From Dentipellis sp. KUC8613 (taxonomy: Eukaryota; Basidiomycota; Agaricomycetes; Russulales; Hericiaceae): 64,000 nt of DNA. The DNA is taken from assembly GCA_002286715.1 (NCBI GenBank), contig NSJX01000006.1:682001-746000 (forward strand). The letters are read 5' to 3'. This document shows, one piece after another, positions 1-10,800 of the stretch; the stretch's first letter is position 1; the number at the start of each line of letters is the position of its first letter. Below the pieces are notes generated by a model, which made no database searches, had not been told where the DNA came from, and saw only the letters and a program-made list of their open reading frames with translations. Both the position numbers and the translations under genes were made by a program.

Positions 1-1476
1 CGCCGAACCTGACCCGGAGAATGTCCAACATCCTAGAGTTTGGCCTCAGATCGGTGTACGTGTCTTCCAATATCGCATATTGGCGTTCGTTGACCGTTCT
101 GTCGCGCATTAAGACTGCAGTATTGTTGGCCGGTGTCTTCACTTACGTTGCCGCCGCAAAGACCAACCAGATAACCCAAGATGGGGAGCTTGTCGGCGCA
201 GAAGGTCACACGGAATGGCTGTCCCCGGTATGTTTTATGTGTCTCACTGCTTCTCACTACGAAGGCCGCGATCTCATGCCTCGACTTCACCAACGTCCAT
301 AGAAGCGAGTGAACCAAATTCAAGCCTTTTCGAAACGCATCAGCTTCCTGCCGGAAGCGCTGCGCAACGCCGTCTCTGATCTAGGTGCTTTCATGGTTTA
401 CAAATACGATGTCGCATCGAGCGGCGAGCGCGCCGCGTATTGGATTACTGGCATCAATATCGCTGTCTATGTGGCCTGGAAGTTCCCGGGCCTCCGGCCA
501 TTCATGAGGGAACACTTTCGTCACTACCCGCTGAGCGGGAAGTCCTACACGCTGTTGACGGCGACATTCAGGTAGGCCCATCTCGTTTTCGTGTCCGCAG
601 AACGGAGGATGAAGTGTAATACTTGTGTAGCCATATGTCTTTCACCCATCTTCTGTTCAACAGCGTGCCACTGATAACTTTCTGTGAGTCGTTTTTGGAA
701 ATTAGTATCCATCACTGACCGTGTTACAACGACGCTATAGCTCGAGCGGTGTCAGACTGGATGGTCGAGGAACAAGAACACCCAGGACATCTGAAGCAAA
801 GCAATTACGCATACCAGTTCTTCGCATTCTTCGTCGCTGGTACGAGAGATACGTATGCCCATGCGTTCACGAACTGACATATCTCTGCAACCCCAGCATG
901 TCTTTTCTCCTCCCTAACTTCACATCTCGTTGCGACTCGCGTCGTCTTCCCGCGCATGTTGCGTCAAATGTCGCAGAGTGCCCTTGGGAAGCCCATTACA
1001 GCGCAGGCCAGCAGCCTCGCATCAGCCACGAAGACGATCGCGGCCGCGGCAGCCTCTACTGCGGCGGCAGCTGCGAGCACAAAGGCAGTCGCTGCCGCAC
1101 CAAAAATCCTACCCTCCCTCGGCGCGTCGGGCGGGGTCTACGCGATCCTTGGGCTCACCACCTTCGCGTACCCGGATCTCGATATCTACTTCATCTTTCT
1201 CCCTTCGTTTGAATTCCCCATAACGTACGGCTTCGGCACTATGGTGCTGTTCGACGTCATCGGTGCCTTGCGTGGATGGAGGTAAGCATTGCCGCCTTTT
1301 GTCCCGTTCGGTGTGGGTGTGTACTGATAACGACTAGGGTATTTGACCATTATGCGCATTTGGGGGGTGCCGCGTTTGGTGTGATTTATGGCTTGTGTGG
1401 AGTGGGCATTTGGAACTGGACAAGGAGGCATGTATGGGGGAAGGGGCCAGAGGAGGATATCCGGAGCACGTCGTGA
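1..1476 (+). CDS. PCP1: Mitochondrial rhomboid protease (Pcp1/PARL type), 5' end outside window
   Basis: Intramembrane serine protease of the inner mitochondrial membrane, which in the family cleaves proteins such as Mgm1/OPA1. Exons: <1-53, 121-227, 303-571, 631-683, 741-839, 897-1281, 1338-1476. Visible rhomboid features are the HMSFTHLLFN segment (usual family form FSHxSxxHLxxN), the catalytic serine in LGASGGVYAILG (about 1120-1150), and the catalytic histidine in HYAHLGGAAFG in the last exon. Hydrophobic segments surround these. A first transmembrane segment (VLLAGVFTYVAAA) starts exon 2. An alanine/threonine-rich stretch at about 1005-1105 precedes the active serine. The start codon and targeting sequence lie left of the window. 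The family call is firm; the Pcp1 orthology is inferred from the extra N-terminal helix. Confidence 0.88.
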
Positions 1477-1901
1477 CGGTGCTACTTGCGCTCCGTTTAG
1501 GTCTGATCGGCATGAGCGACGATCCATCTCTACCGCCTAAGGTCACGGTGAATGGCATGGCGAGTGCTGCATTTTATAATAAGGCGTTTGCCTCGGAATA
1601 GCCAGTCTCTCCTGGGACCTGGCTTATCAATGTCGTGCACGGCTCCCCGCATCGCATCATTAGCCGAGATGATGATTAGACACCAACACTACCTCCGAGA
1701 GTCCGATAACAGGTGGCACCAACAGTATTCAGTATACCGTGACTCTGACGCACATCTGGCCTGAGAGTGATGTTTGGTCTTCGTGCCCGATCTGCGATAA
1801 AAGGCGTCACCGGGGGCGCGGTTGTCATTGGAATCTGCGCGACTTTGCCCTCTTTCCTCCCACACATCCGCCGTTATACCCAGGGCACCCCGACGACTAC
1901 C
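1477..1901. other. Spacer and 5' leader of the aldo/keto reductase
   Basis: No separate gene is visible. The stretch holds the 3' UTR of the rhomboid gene and the promoter and leader of the next gene. An upstream ATG at 1770 is in frame with the reductase start at 1902 and would add 44 residues. Confidence 0.5.
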
Positions 1902-2950
1902 ATGGCTAACACTCCCATTAAGCTGAACGACGGCAATACCATCCCTTGGCTGGGATTCGGTACAGGAACGGCCCTCTATACTAAAGATGCGGAGGACATC
2001 GTGGCTGCGGCGATCAAGGCAGGCTTTACCCATCTCGATGGCGCGCAGGTCTACGGGAACGAGGATTCCCTTGGCAAGGGCATAATTGCCTCTGAAAAGC
2101 CGCGCTCCGAGCTTTTCGTCACGACCAAGCTCGGGAAGCTCGAGCCTGGCCAGACCGTCAAGCAGTCTCTTCAGCAGTCTCTTAAGAAGCTGCAGCTGGA
2201 CTACGTCGATCTCTTCCTCATTCACACGCCGACGCATTACTTTGGACAGTTCAAGGAGATCTGGAAACAGTTCGAGGACATCAAGAAGGAGGGTCTCGCG
2301 AAGAGCATCGGTGTCTCGAACTTCCGCGTGCAGGATTTCGAGGAGTTTTTGGGCAGCGCAACCGTGGTGCCGGCGATTAACCAGGTACGTGATCGCGCAT
2401 CTCCCGTTAAGGCTTGCCGTTTCTCATTCCTTGTATACTAGATCGAGTACCACCCCTACGTCTTCAAGGAGTCCGCAGCTCTGCTGGATTACCATAAGAA
2501 GCATGGTATCGTGACCGAGTCATTTGCCGGGCAGTCGCCTGTCTTCCGCTCCAAGGGAGGACCTCTTGACCCCGTCCTGACTGCCGCTGCGGAGAGGCTC
2601 TCCAAGGCGTCCGGGAAGACGATCACCGAAGGCCATGTGCTCCTCCTGTGGCAGCGGCAGCGAGGCATCGTCGCCGTAACGTGAGTGGCGTGTGTTCTTT
2701 TCGGGCGACATGCTTAACGCGGATGGATCTAGGACGACCACGAAGGAAGCGAGGCTCCATGAGTATATCAGCATCGCCGACGCACCCGAGCTGACCCCAG
2801 AGGAGCTGCAGGCGATTGATGAAGCTGGTTCGAAGGAGTACCACAGGCACTTCGTAAGTGATCGTTTGTGTGACGGAATTTTGTTCATGTTGTTCACAGG
2901 CGCTGTCACTTTTCCCCAAACCATAGGTTGGATTCTGGCCAGGGAAATAG
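1902..2950 (+). CDS. Aldo/keto reductase
   Basis: NADPH-dependent carbonyl reductase of the AKR superfamily, presumably cytosolic. Exons 1902-2384, 2442-2680, 2733-2853, then a short last exon with two possible acceptors: 2900-2926 (ending FPKP) or 2927-2950 (ending WPGK). The protein is about 289 residues. Visible family features: the LNDGNTIPWLGFGTG start, catalytic Asp and Tyr in HLDGAQVYGNE, Lys in VTTKLG, His in LIHTPTHY, and the SIGVSNF signature. ATG 1902 sits in a good context (ACCATGG). An in-frame ATG at 1770 would add a hydrophobic, arginine-containing leader that could be a mitochondrial or membrane signal. Substrate unknown. The C-terminal end is uncertain because both splices keep the frame. 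Confidence 0.87.
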
Positions 2951-3242
2951 AGAGTTGTGTACGAAATGGACAATTTGGCCACAGTGTTTATATAGGCATA
3001 GCAGTTGTAAGAAGAGAACAGCAGAATGGATCATGGAATATTTGCTTGTCTAAATTAGGGGATTCTACGCGTATGTTTGGTCGTGTTTACCAAGAGCTTC
3101 TGATTTCAACAAACCAAAACAACGCGGTGACGGCCCGGGCAGACGCGTCGACGTAGAATTTACGCACCGATCTGTAGAAAGCTGGCCTTGTATCGTCACA
3201 ACTCACTATTGCCAGCAGCCACTTCATTTACTTCAAAACATC

Positions 3243-4433
3243 ATGCCCAAAGCTACACTCCCGTCATTGCCTTTATCTGGCCTCTTCGGCATTGTGAAGC
3301 CGTCAGGCCCGACTTCGATGGACATTATAAACAAGGCGAAAATTCTGATCAGCAACTCTCGATTATTTGTGGAGGCTTCGAAGCTGGAGGAAAACAAAGG
3401 AAAGCCCAAGGGTGGCAGAGGGAGAAGGCGAGGAAAGGACAGCGTGAAAACGGGGCAAGGAGGAACTCTTGATCCTCTTGCAGATGGCGTACTAGGTGAA
3501 GCGACCGCAGTGAATGCCGCGAGTTCTGACCTATACAATATTACAGTCGTTGGCGTAGGGAAGGGAACTAAGAGGCTCAATGACTTCCTAGATTGCTCCA
3601 AGGTAATCACATCCCTTATTCAAATACCTCCACAGAATTCATGACCAAGATGTAGGAATACGAGACTACCTGCCTTCTTGGTTGCGAGACAGATTCCTAC
3701 GACAGCGAAGGCGCGCGTGTTCGGACAGCCCCTTGGCGACATGTAACACGCGAAAAAGTGGAAAGCGCACTGGAGAAATTTAGAGGCGAAATTATGCAGA
3801 CTCCTCCCATGTAAGCCGCCTTCAACATCCGGAGAGTTTTACCAACTCACTCCATTCAGATTCTCTGCTCTAAAGATGGATGGCAGGCCTCTGTACGAGT
3901 ATGCTCGTAAAGGGATTCCTCTGCCTCGTCCGATAGAGCAGAGGAAAGTCACAATCCACTCGCTCGAGCTCATCGACTGGAAGGGCAGCAACCACTCCTA
4001 TCGATGGCCTAAAAAACAGTTCACCGCGGAGGAGAAGGAGGCCTTGCAGAAATCATTATCAGGTATTGATAACGAGGCCAAAGTCACTGACGAGACGGAC
4101 CCCGAGGCTCCCGAGGCCGCCGAGGATGAAGTACCAACTGCTTTCGTCCTCAAGATGAAGGTCTCGGGTGGCACGTATGTGCGCTCAGTTGTGCACGAGC
4201 TCGCCCACGCGGTGGGGTCTGCAGGCCATGTCGTCACTCTCACACGGACCAGGCAGAAGAACTATGTTATAGGGGACGTCGAAGAAGAGGGCGACCGTCA
4301 GTGTGTCAAGTGGGAGGTCTTCGAGAAGGCTCTGAAGGATGAGGGCGAGAAGGACGAGGACGGATGGACGGAGTGGGAGAGAGAGGTAATCGATAAGATG
4401 GACATATTGGATGGAAAGAATACCAGCTCCTGA
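3243..4433 (+). CDS. PUS4: tRNA pseudouridine-55 synthase (TruB/Pus4 family)
   Basis: Converts U55 of the tRNA T-loop to pseudouridine. Exons 3243-3495, 3547-3602, 3656-3810, 3860-4433; 345 residues. The N-terminal GIVKPSGPTS and the catalytic motif GGTLDPLADGVL (catalytic Asp about residue 77) are TruB signatures. After splicing the next block reads VVGVGKGTKRL, then QTPPIFSALKMDG and YEYARKG. The first intron (51 nt, 3496-3546) has no stop and keeps the frame, so a naive translation reads through it; the family alignment shows it must be removed. Residues about 40-70 are a Lys/Gly/Arg-rich insertion and about 255-285 an acidic one, typical of eukaryotic members. The C terminus is acidic. 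Confidence 0.92.
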
Positions 4434-5393
4434 ACCGCTCGTGTCGGCCTCCCTATCGCCCTGGCTACCGAGAATCAACGGCCGCTTGTTGGTCGGCGGT
4501 AGACGGCTATCCAGTCTTTGGTGCGAGATCTAAGTTTTCGCCTGCTCGTGGATCCAACAGCTTCTATTTCTGACCGTGAAAAGTGTTACAGTCTGCATGC
4601 AGGCGATTCATAAAAGTCTAGCACCGTTGTTGCGTTCGTTTCTCTCACCGATCGGATGCACTCTGGTGTAAACTTGTCCATGGGGACCCACATCTGGTTG
4701 TTACAGCGTCAAGCGACAACCCAGCGATATGGTTCGGTCAGTCACATTCCCCATACCGAATCAACCTCGGGGTTACCTCTGACGGTTTCATGTATAGCTT
4801 CCCAGTCACAGTCCTCCTTTCTAGACATCGTGGGATCTGCACCGATTCTTGCCTGCTGACCATTCATGTACTGCAGACCCTTATGACCCAATGACAGATA
4901 GCGGGTGTCGGGCGTTCATGGTGCAGCGCTCTGATACCCCTTGTGATGCACTACTTTCATCTTCGAGCGCGCAGGCCACGGACACTTTCATGACCTTAGA
5001 CATGGGTGCAAATCGTTGCCCAGGATAAATATTCGCTGAATCTTATTCTAGGACACTGTATCACGCTACGCCACGAGTAACGATGACAGTAAGTTGCACC
5101 GAAGTACGGAGCCTGTCACCAGTTCTTCGAAATGACGTCGTTATGTTGCTGCACTTTAGGTCATGCGAACCATCTTGCTCAACTTCGCCTAACGCCAAAG
5201 TTGGCATACCCACCAACATCTTCTCTGGGACCTCCGGGATCCACTACTATCCCAGGACGAACATAACCACACGCAAGCAGTGCTAAAATTGCGGGACGTA
5301 TTCGCGCGCCGTGGCATTTTATAGCATCAGAGCAGCGCGCCGAGCGCGCCGCCGACCCGCGCTAAGAAAAAAACCTCTGCACTTCGCACACGT

Positions 5394-5425
5394 TCACCGG
5401 GAGAGGCGGGAGCGTGCGCCGGTGA
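5394..5425. promoter_or_regulatory. Inverted repeat upstream of the aldolase gene
   Basis: Perfect 7-bp arms TCACCGG and CCGGTGA separated by 18 nt, about 385 bp upstream of the ATG at 5809. It could be a dimeric regulator site or chance. Confidence 0.25.
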
Positions 5426-5742
5426 CGATAGGCTCTGGCGACGCTGGCTAGGTGCTGATACCAGCACTTCCGATATTTACCGATGGGCTGTACCGTCGGC
5501 GGTCCGCGTTTGCAAAAGAGCCAAGAGGGACGGTAAAGCTTTCATTTCATGTAATGCCTTGGCCCTTACTGTAACCGTTCCCGGCTGGTTCCTGGGGTCA
5601 TGCGCGCCTACAGCTTCTTGAGAACAAGCACATGAGGCGGCAACGGCCTCGGGACCCGACAACGGCCCGACGGCCAGGCGGGGCGGACAAGGGGCAGGCG
5701 CCGGCCCGAGCAGCCGCGTCTCTTCTCCATGTCCCCGCCTCA

Positions 5743-5749
5743 TATATAA
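5743..5749 (+). promoter_or_regulatory. TATA box candidate
   Basis: TATATAA lies 60 nt upstream of the aldolase ATG at 5809, a usual distance for a fungal core promoter. The transcription start is not known. Confidence 0.5.
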
Positions 5750-5808
5750 CCTCGATATCGCCTGCTGCCAGATGTTGATATTCGATACTTCTCTATCTAC
5801 CTCCCATC

Positions 5809-7100
5809 ATGGCTTTGAACGGTACTAACGGCACGCACGCGGCGCCTTCGCGTCCTCTCAAGGCCGGCATCTACGCCCCTATCCCCACCTTCTTCCTCCC
5901 GGATAGCCAGGACCTAGGTACGCCTCCCCCCGCCGGCCTAATCTGTACACTAGCACGTTGCTGATTGCGCTTATCGTGTGCTGTTCTGCAGATATCCCTA
6001 CTCTGGAACGCCATGTCGTGAGGACGGCGCAGGCTGGCGTCGCACCGCTCCTGGCGGGCTCCATGGGCGAGGGCCTGCACCTCGCCCGCGATGAAAGGCA
6101 GGCCATCATCAAGGCGACGCGCAAGGCTTTGGATGCGGCGGGTCTCACTCACGTACCGATCATTGCTGGGACAGGTGGAGGGAGCACGCGCGAGACGATC
6201 CAGCTGTCGAAAGACGCCGGCGAGGCGGGCGCGGACTACGCGATCGTGATCACGAGCGGATACTTCGCGGGCGTGCTCGCGACTCACAGGAAGGCCCTCA
6301 AAGCGTACTTCACGGAGGTAGCAGAGAAGAGCCCCATCCCGGTCATCATATACAACTGTGAGTCCCGTGACCCTCTGCTCCGCGTGCTGCGTGGCTCACT
6401 GGCCGCCCGCCGTGCGCAGATCCCGGAGCGAGTGGGGGTATCGACTTGGACTCAGACCTCATCACGGAGCTCGCGACTGAGAGCCCGAACCTCTGTGGCG
6501 TGAAGCTCACGTAGGTGGTTTGTCGGCCCGTGTGTGGCCCTGAGATGCTCATATCTGTTCAATAGATGCGGAAACGTCGGCAAGCTCACGCGCATCTGTG
6601 CGACCGTGTCGGACGCGTCTTTCGCGTCGGCGCACCCTCGCAGAAACCCGAACGCACCCTTCCTCGTTCTTGGCGGCTTCGCCGACTTTATCCTCCCATC
6701 TGCGTTCGTGAAAGCGCACGGAGCGATCACCGGCCTGGGTAACGTCGCACCTGTACGTATCGCTCTTGACCGTTCAAACCGCGCCGGTACTAACCCGTAC
6801 TGCCGATCCATTCAGTACGCAATTGAGAAGCTGTACCAACTGTCGGAGACTGCCCAAACAGATCCCTCCGTACAGGCGGAGGCACAACGCCTCCAGGGCA
6901 TCATCGCCCGGGCGGACTTCACGATTGCGAAGGCGGGAATTTCGGGTACGAAGTTCCTGCTGGAGAAGCTCTACGGCTATGGTGGCCTGCCGAGAAAGCC
7001 CCTCCCACCCATCGAACCTGAGGCTGCCGAAGCGCTCTGGCAGCACCCGCATGTGCAGGATGTCGTCCGCTTGGAGAGGGAGATCAGCGGCAAGGTATAA
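5809..7100 (+). CDS. DapA-family aldolase (4-hydroxy-2-oxoglutarate / 2-keto-3-deoxy-sugar acid type)
   Basis: Class I (Schiff-base) aldolase/lyase of the dihydrodipicolinate synthase superfamily. Exons 5809-5917, 5992-6357, 6420-6510, 6566-6752, 6816-7100; 345 residues. Family marks: GSMGEGLHLARDE, PIIAGTGGGSTRETIQLSK, YNYPGASGGIDLDSD with the proton-relay Tyr (Y157), and the Schiff-base Lys in CGVKLT (K187). Fungi make lysine by the alpha-aminoadipate route, so true dihydrodipicolinate synthase activity is unlikely. Closer options from family knowledge are hydroxyproline catabolism (HOGA-like) or the last step of galacturonate breakdown (GaaC/LGA1-like). The sequence alone does not choose between them. 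No recognised pathway partner lies next to it. Confidence 0.86.
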
Positions 7101-7833
7101 CGCTGCACGTGTGGTCCTAGACTGGTGGACAAGGAAGCGTCGTATATATTGCCTATATGTTATGGATTTTGTACGATTTGCAGCTCTTTTAACGACCTTC
7201 ATGCGCATGTGGCTTGCTCTGCACCAGCAAAGTAGTCGGGGGCCTCGCAAAGGCAACTATATGGGTCACGATGCCCTGTCATGGCGAATGACCCGCCGGC
7301 TCAAGGCAAATGACGCGATAGTGATATGTTCACGAAACATGATGTACGTAGCGACCCCGTGGGGAAATGAACTGATTATACGGCCCTTGCACGCGGTGAT
7401 TCGGTTCTGACCTCGAAGATTCTGATGAGAGTGGCCTGGGAGCACGCTGGCGCAGCATGCATGAGAAACGACAGCACATGCAGAGGAAAATAGAGCACCT
7501 GGTGCGGGAGGAGAGCACTCTGGATGGGCGAAGCGCATGGACGTTCGTGGAGCGTGCGTCGTGGCTGGGGCATGCAGAGCCGTGCAAGGAGGTGCCTGGA
7601 TGAAGGAACTGAATGGAGTGACCGGTTATGGCAATCGCGGGGGAGCGCCGACAGATCACCGAGTGCGCCAGGTCGTCGGGCGGAATCTGGGGTAATTTTG
7701 GTAGCCGCGACCGACTGTCCTGGTCACAAGCGCAGCTGCCACCACGCTTGTCCTCGCCCAACAGCTCATCGCCAACTATCGATATCTTCCTCCTACCACC
7801 CCGCTTGCGTCGCCTTCATACTGCGCGTTCGCG
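7101..7833. other. Spacer and promoter of the transhydrogenase gene
   Basis: No gene supported. The stretch contains the aldolase 3' UTR and the promoter and leader of the transhydrogenase gene. Confidence 0.4.
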
Positions 7834-10800
7834 ATGGGGCTCCTTGCTGCAAACGCTACTTGTCGCGTCTGGAGGTCGTCGCCAAGTACCGTTTTCGCCC
7901 TTTCGTACCATCGATCCAGACCAGGTACGGAGCTCAGCATCGTACGCGTTGCGACTCTGACACGACACGTATATATCTCTAGCTTTATCCTACTTTCGCT
8001 TGTTCCATGTGTCTGGAGCCGTGAAGGACGCGCCGAACGAGGCAAGCGCGGTGAGCGAGGTGGAGGGCAGTGAGTTGCCTGCGTTCGCAGCCGCGTGTTA
8101 GCTGGTTCGCTCTGACACTGATGCATCTTCAGGTATCCCATACTCCTCGCTCACAGTCGGGGTTCCGCGAGAGATCTATCCCAACGAACGGCGTGTTGCG
8201 CTGACGCCGCAGAACACCGCGCTCTTGCTGAAGCGAGGGTTCGGCAAGGTCCTCGTCGAAAAGGACGCTGGAACCGCGGCGCAGTTCCTCAACGACGCAT
8301 ACGAAAAGGCCGGAGCGACGCTTGCCTCGAAAGAAGACGTCCTCCACAACTCGGACATACTGCTGAAGGTCCGGCCGCCGCTCCTTGGGCAGGAGGCGGA
8401 GCATGTCAAGGATGGCAGCACTGTTGTTTCGTTCTTATACCCGAGGCAGAACAAGGAGATTGTAGATGCTTTGGCGAAGAAGAGTGTCAACGCACTCGCT
8501 ATGGATATGATACCCCGGATTTCTCGCGCGCAAACGTTTGATGCTCTGAGGTAGGCTAGTAATTTGTGGAAATATCAGAGATGATTAATTTTTTCTTCAT
8601 TGCAGTTCAATGGCTAATATCGCAGGTTACAAGGCCGTATTAGAGGCCGCTAATCACTTTGGTCGTTACATGACTGGACAGGTCACTGCTGCTGGGTGAG
8701 TGCAAAGATTCTTGTTGATACTACGAGACTCAGCTGACTTTACGTTTCAATTTGTAGAAAGGTAAAGAGATCATTGAATTCCCGCAATCGGCTTGACTCA
8801 ATGTTTCATAGATTCCTCCCTGTAAAGTGCTCGTAATAGGTGCTGGTGTCGCTGGTCTGAGTGCCATCGCGACGGCTCGTCGACTTGGTGCAATCACTCG
8901 TGGTTTCGACACGCGTTCGGCTGCTCGTGAACAGGTCCAATCGCTCGGTGCAGAATTCCTCGAAGTCTCCATTGAGGAGGAAGGCGGCGGAGGCGGAGGG
9001 TACGCCAAGGAAATGTCCAAGGAATTCATCGAGGCGGAAATGGCTTTGTTCATGGAGCAATGCAAGGATGTCGATATTGTTGTCACCACGGTAAGTTCTT
9101 CGTATGCGGAGAGACATATTCCCTTGTCTGACATTTCTCTAGGCTCTCATTCCTGGCAAACCTGCGCCAAAGTTAATCACCAACGAAGTAATACACACAT
9201 TTTTTGAACAATCTCTATGAGATGCTAACAGACATCTTAGATGGTCGCAGCGATGAAGCAAGGCTCCGTCATCGTCGACTTGGCAGCTGAAGCAGGCGGT
9301 AATTGCGAGGCTACGCGTCCGGGCGAATTGCATGTTCACCGAGGTGTCACGATCATCGGTAAACACCAGCTCACCTCATACGTCCCCGAGCTTTACTCAC
9401 GCAACGTGATCATAAGGCTACACCGACCTTCCTTCGCGACTACCAACGCAATCCTCAACTCTGTACTCGAACAACATCACGAAATTCCTGCTGTCCATGA
9501 CCCCGCCCAATGCCTCAGACAAGTTCTTCATCGACCTCTCCGACGAAGTAGTCCGCGGCGCCATCGTCGTCCACCACGGCAGTCTCCTGCAGCCCGTCCC
9601 CCGCGCTCCGGCCGTCGCCTCCGTGCCGCCGCCTACGCAAACGAAGGCGGAGGAGAAGAAGGCCGAGACGCTGGCCATCACGCCGTGGCAGAAGGCCAGC
9701 CGCGAGGTCGCGCTTGTGACTGCCGGTATGGGGAGCATGGTGGGCCTGGGCAAGCTGACGGGCCCGCTGTTCATGTCGAACTTCTTCACGTTTGGTCTGG
9801 CTGGGCTTATTGGATATCGCGTGGTATGGGGCGTTGCGCCTGCGCTGCACTCTCCCCTGATGTCGGTGACAAACGCTATTTCGGGTCAGTTTGTATTCCA
9901 CTCGTAATTGTGTGGTGTGCTCATAAAATTTCTAGGTATGGTCGGTGTGGGAGGCTTGTTCATCATGGGCGGTGGCTACGTCCCGGGCACCATCCCTCAA
10001 GTCCTCGGTGCCCTCTCTGTTCTTCTGGCTAGTGTCAACGTCTCTGGAGGTTTTGTGATCACCAAGCGCATGCTGGACATGTTCAAGCGTAAGTCCCAAT
10101 ACTCCGTCAAGCTGTCCATCGCGCATTAAACATTCATTCAGGCCGCGGCGATCCCCCCGAGTATACTTGGCTTTACGGTGTCCCAGCCGTCATCTTCACT
10201 GGAGGCTTCCTGGCTGCCGCTAGCACTGGCATGGCTGGTCTTGTCCAGGCCGGTTACCTCACAAGTAGTATTCTGTGCATCGGTTTGTGTCCCTCATCTA
10301 TATTTCCTTACACGGGCCTTACACCAAATTGTGCACTTCAGCTTCCCTCTCAGGATTGGCTTCTCAGACAACAGCGCGGCAAGGCAACATCCTCGGCATC
10401 CTCGGCGTAGGCTCAGGTATCCTCGCATCGCTCGCCGCGGTCGGCTTCTCTCCGGAAGTGCTCATGCAGTTCGCTGCGGTTGCGGCGCTGGGAGGTACTG
10501 CGGGCACGATTATCGGCCGCAGGATCACGGCGACGGAGCTCCCGCAGATGGTCGCGGCTCTGCACTCCGTTGTCGGTCTCGCGGCCGTGCTGACGAGTAT
10601 CGGTAGTGTCCTGCAGGGCGCGGACCACATCTCGACGCTGCATCTTGTCACTGCGTACCTCGGCGTCCTCATCGGTATGTCGGCGTATATCCTGATATTA
10701 GTGACTGTCTTCTGATAATGCGGCGGCGCAGGTGGTATCACTTTCACGGGTTCCATCGTGGCATTCATGAAGCTCGCAGGCAGAATGGCATCGAAGCCTC

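Larger units (their letters stand above)
4434..5808. other. Gene-poor spacer with promoter of the aldolase gene
   Basis: 1.4 kb without a supportable gene; reading frames are short and of low complexity. The right half is GC-rich. It contains a perfect inverted repeat TCACCGG/CCGGTGA (5394-5400 and 5419-5425) and CAACGGCC-type repeats around 5650-5690. No tRNA-like structure was seen. Confidence 0.5.

Noticed and set aside
9241..10032. A single 263-codon frame starting at 9241
   Set aside because: It matches the transhydrogenase only up to 9358 and then leaves its frame; the true path is spliced at 9359-9416.
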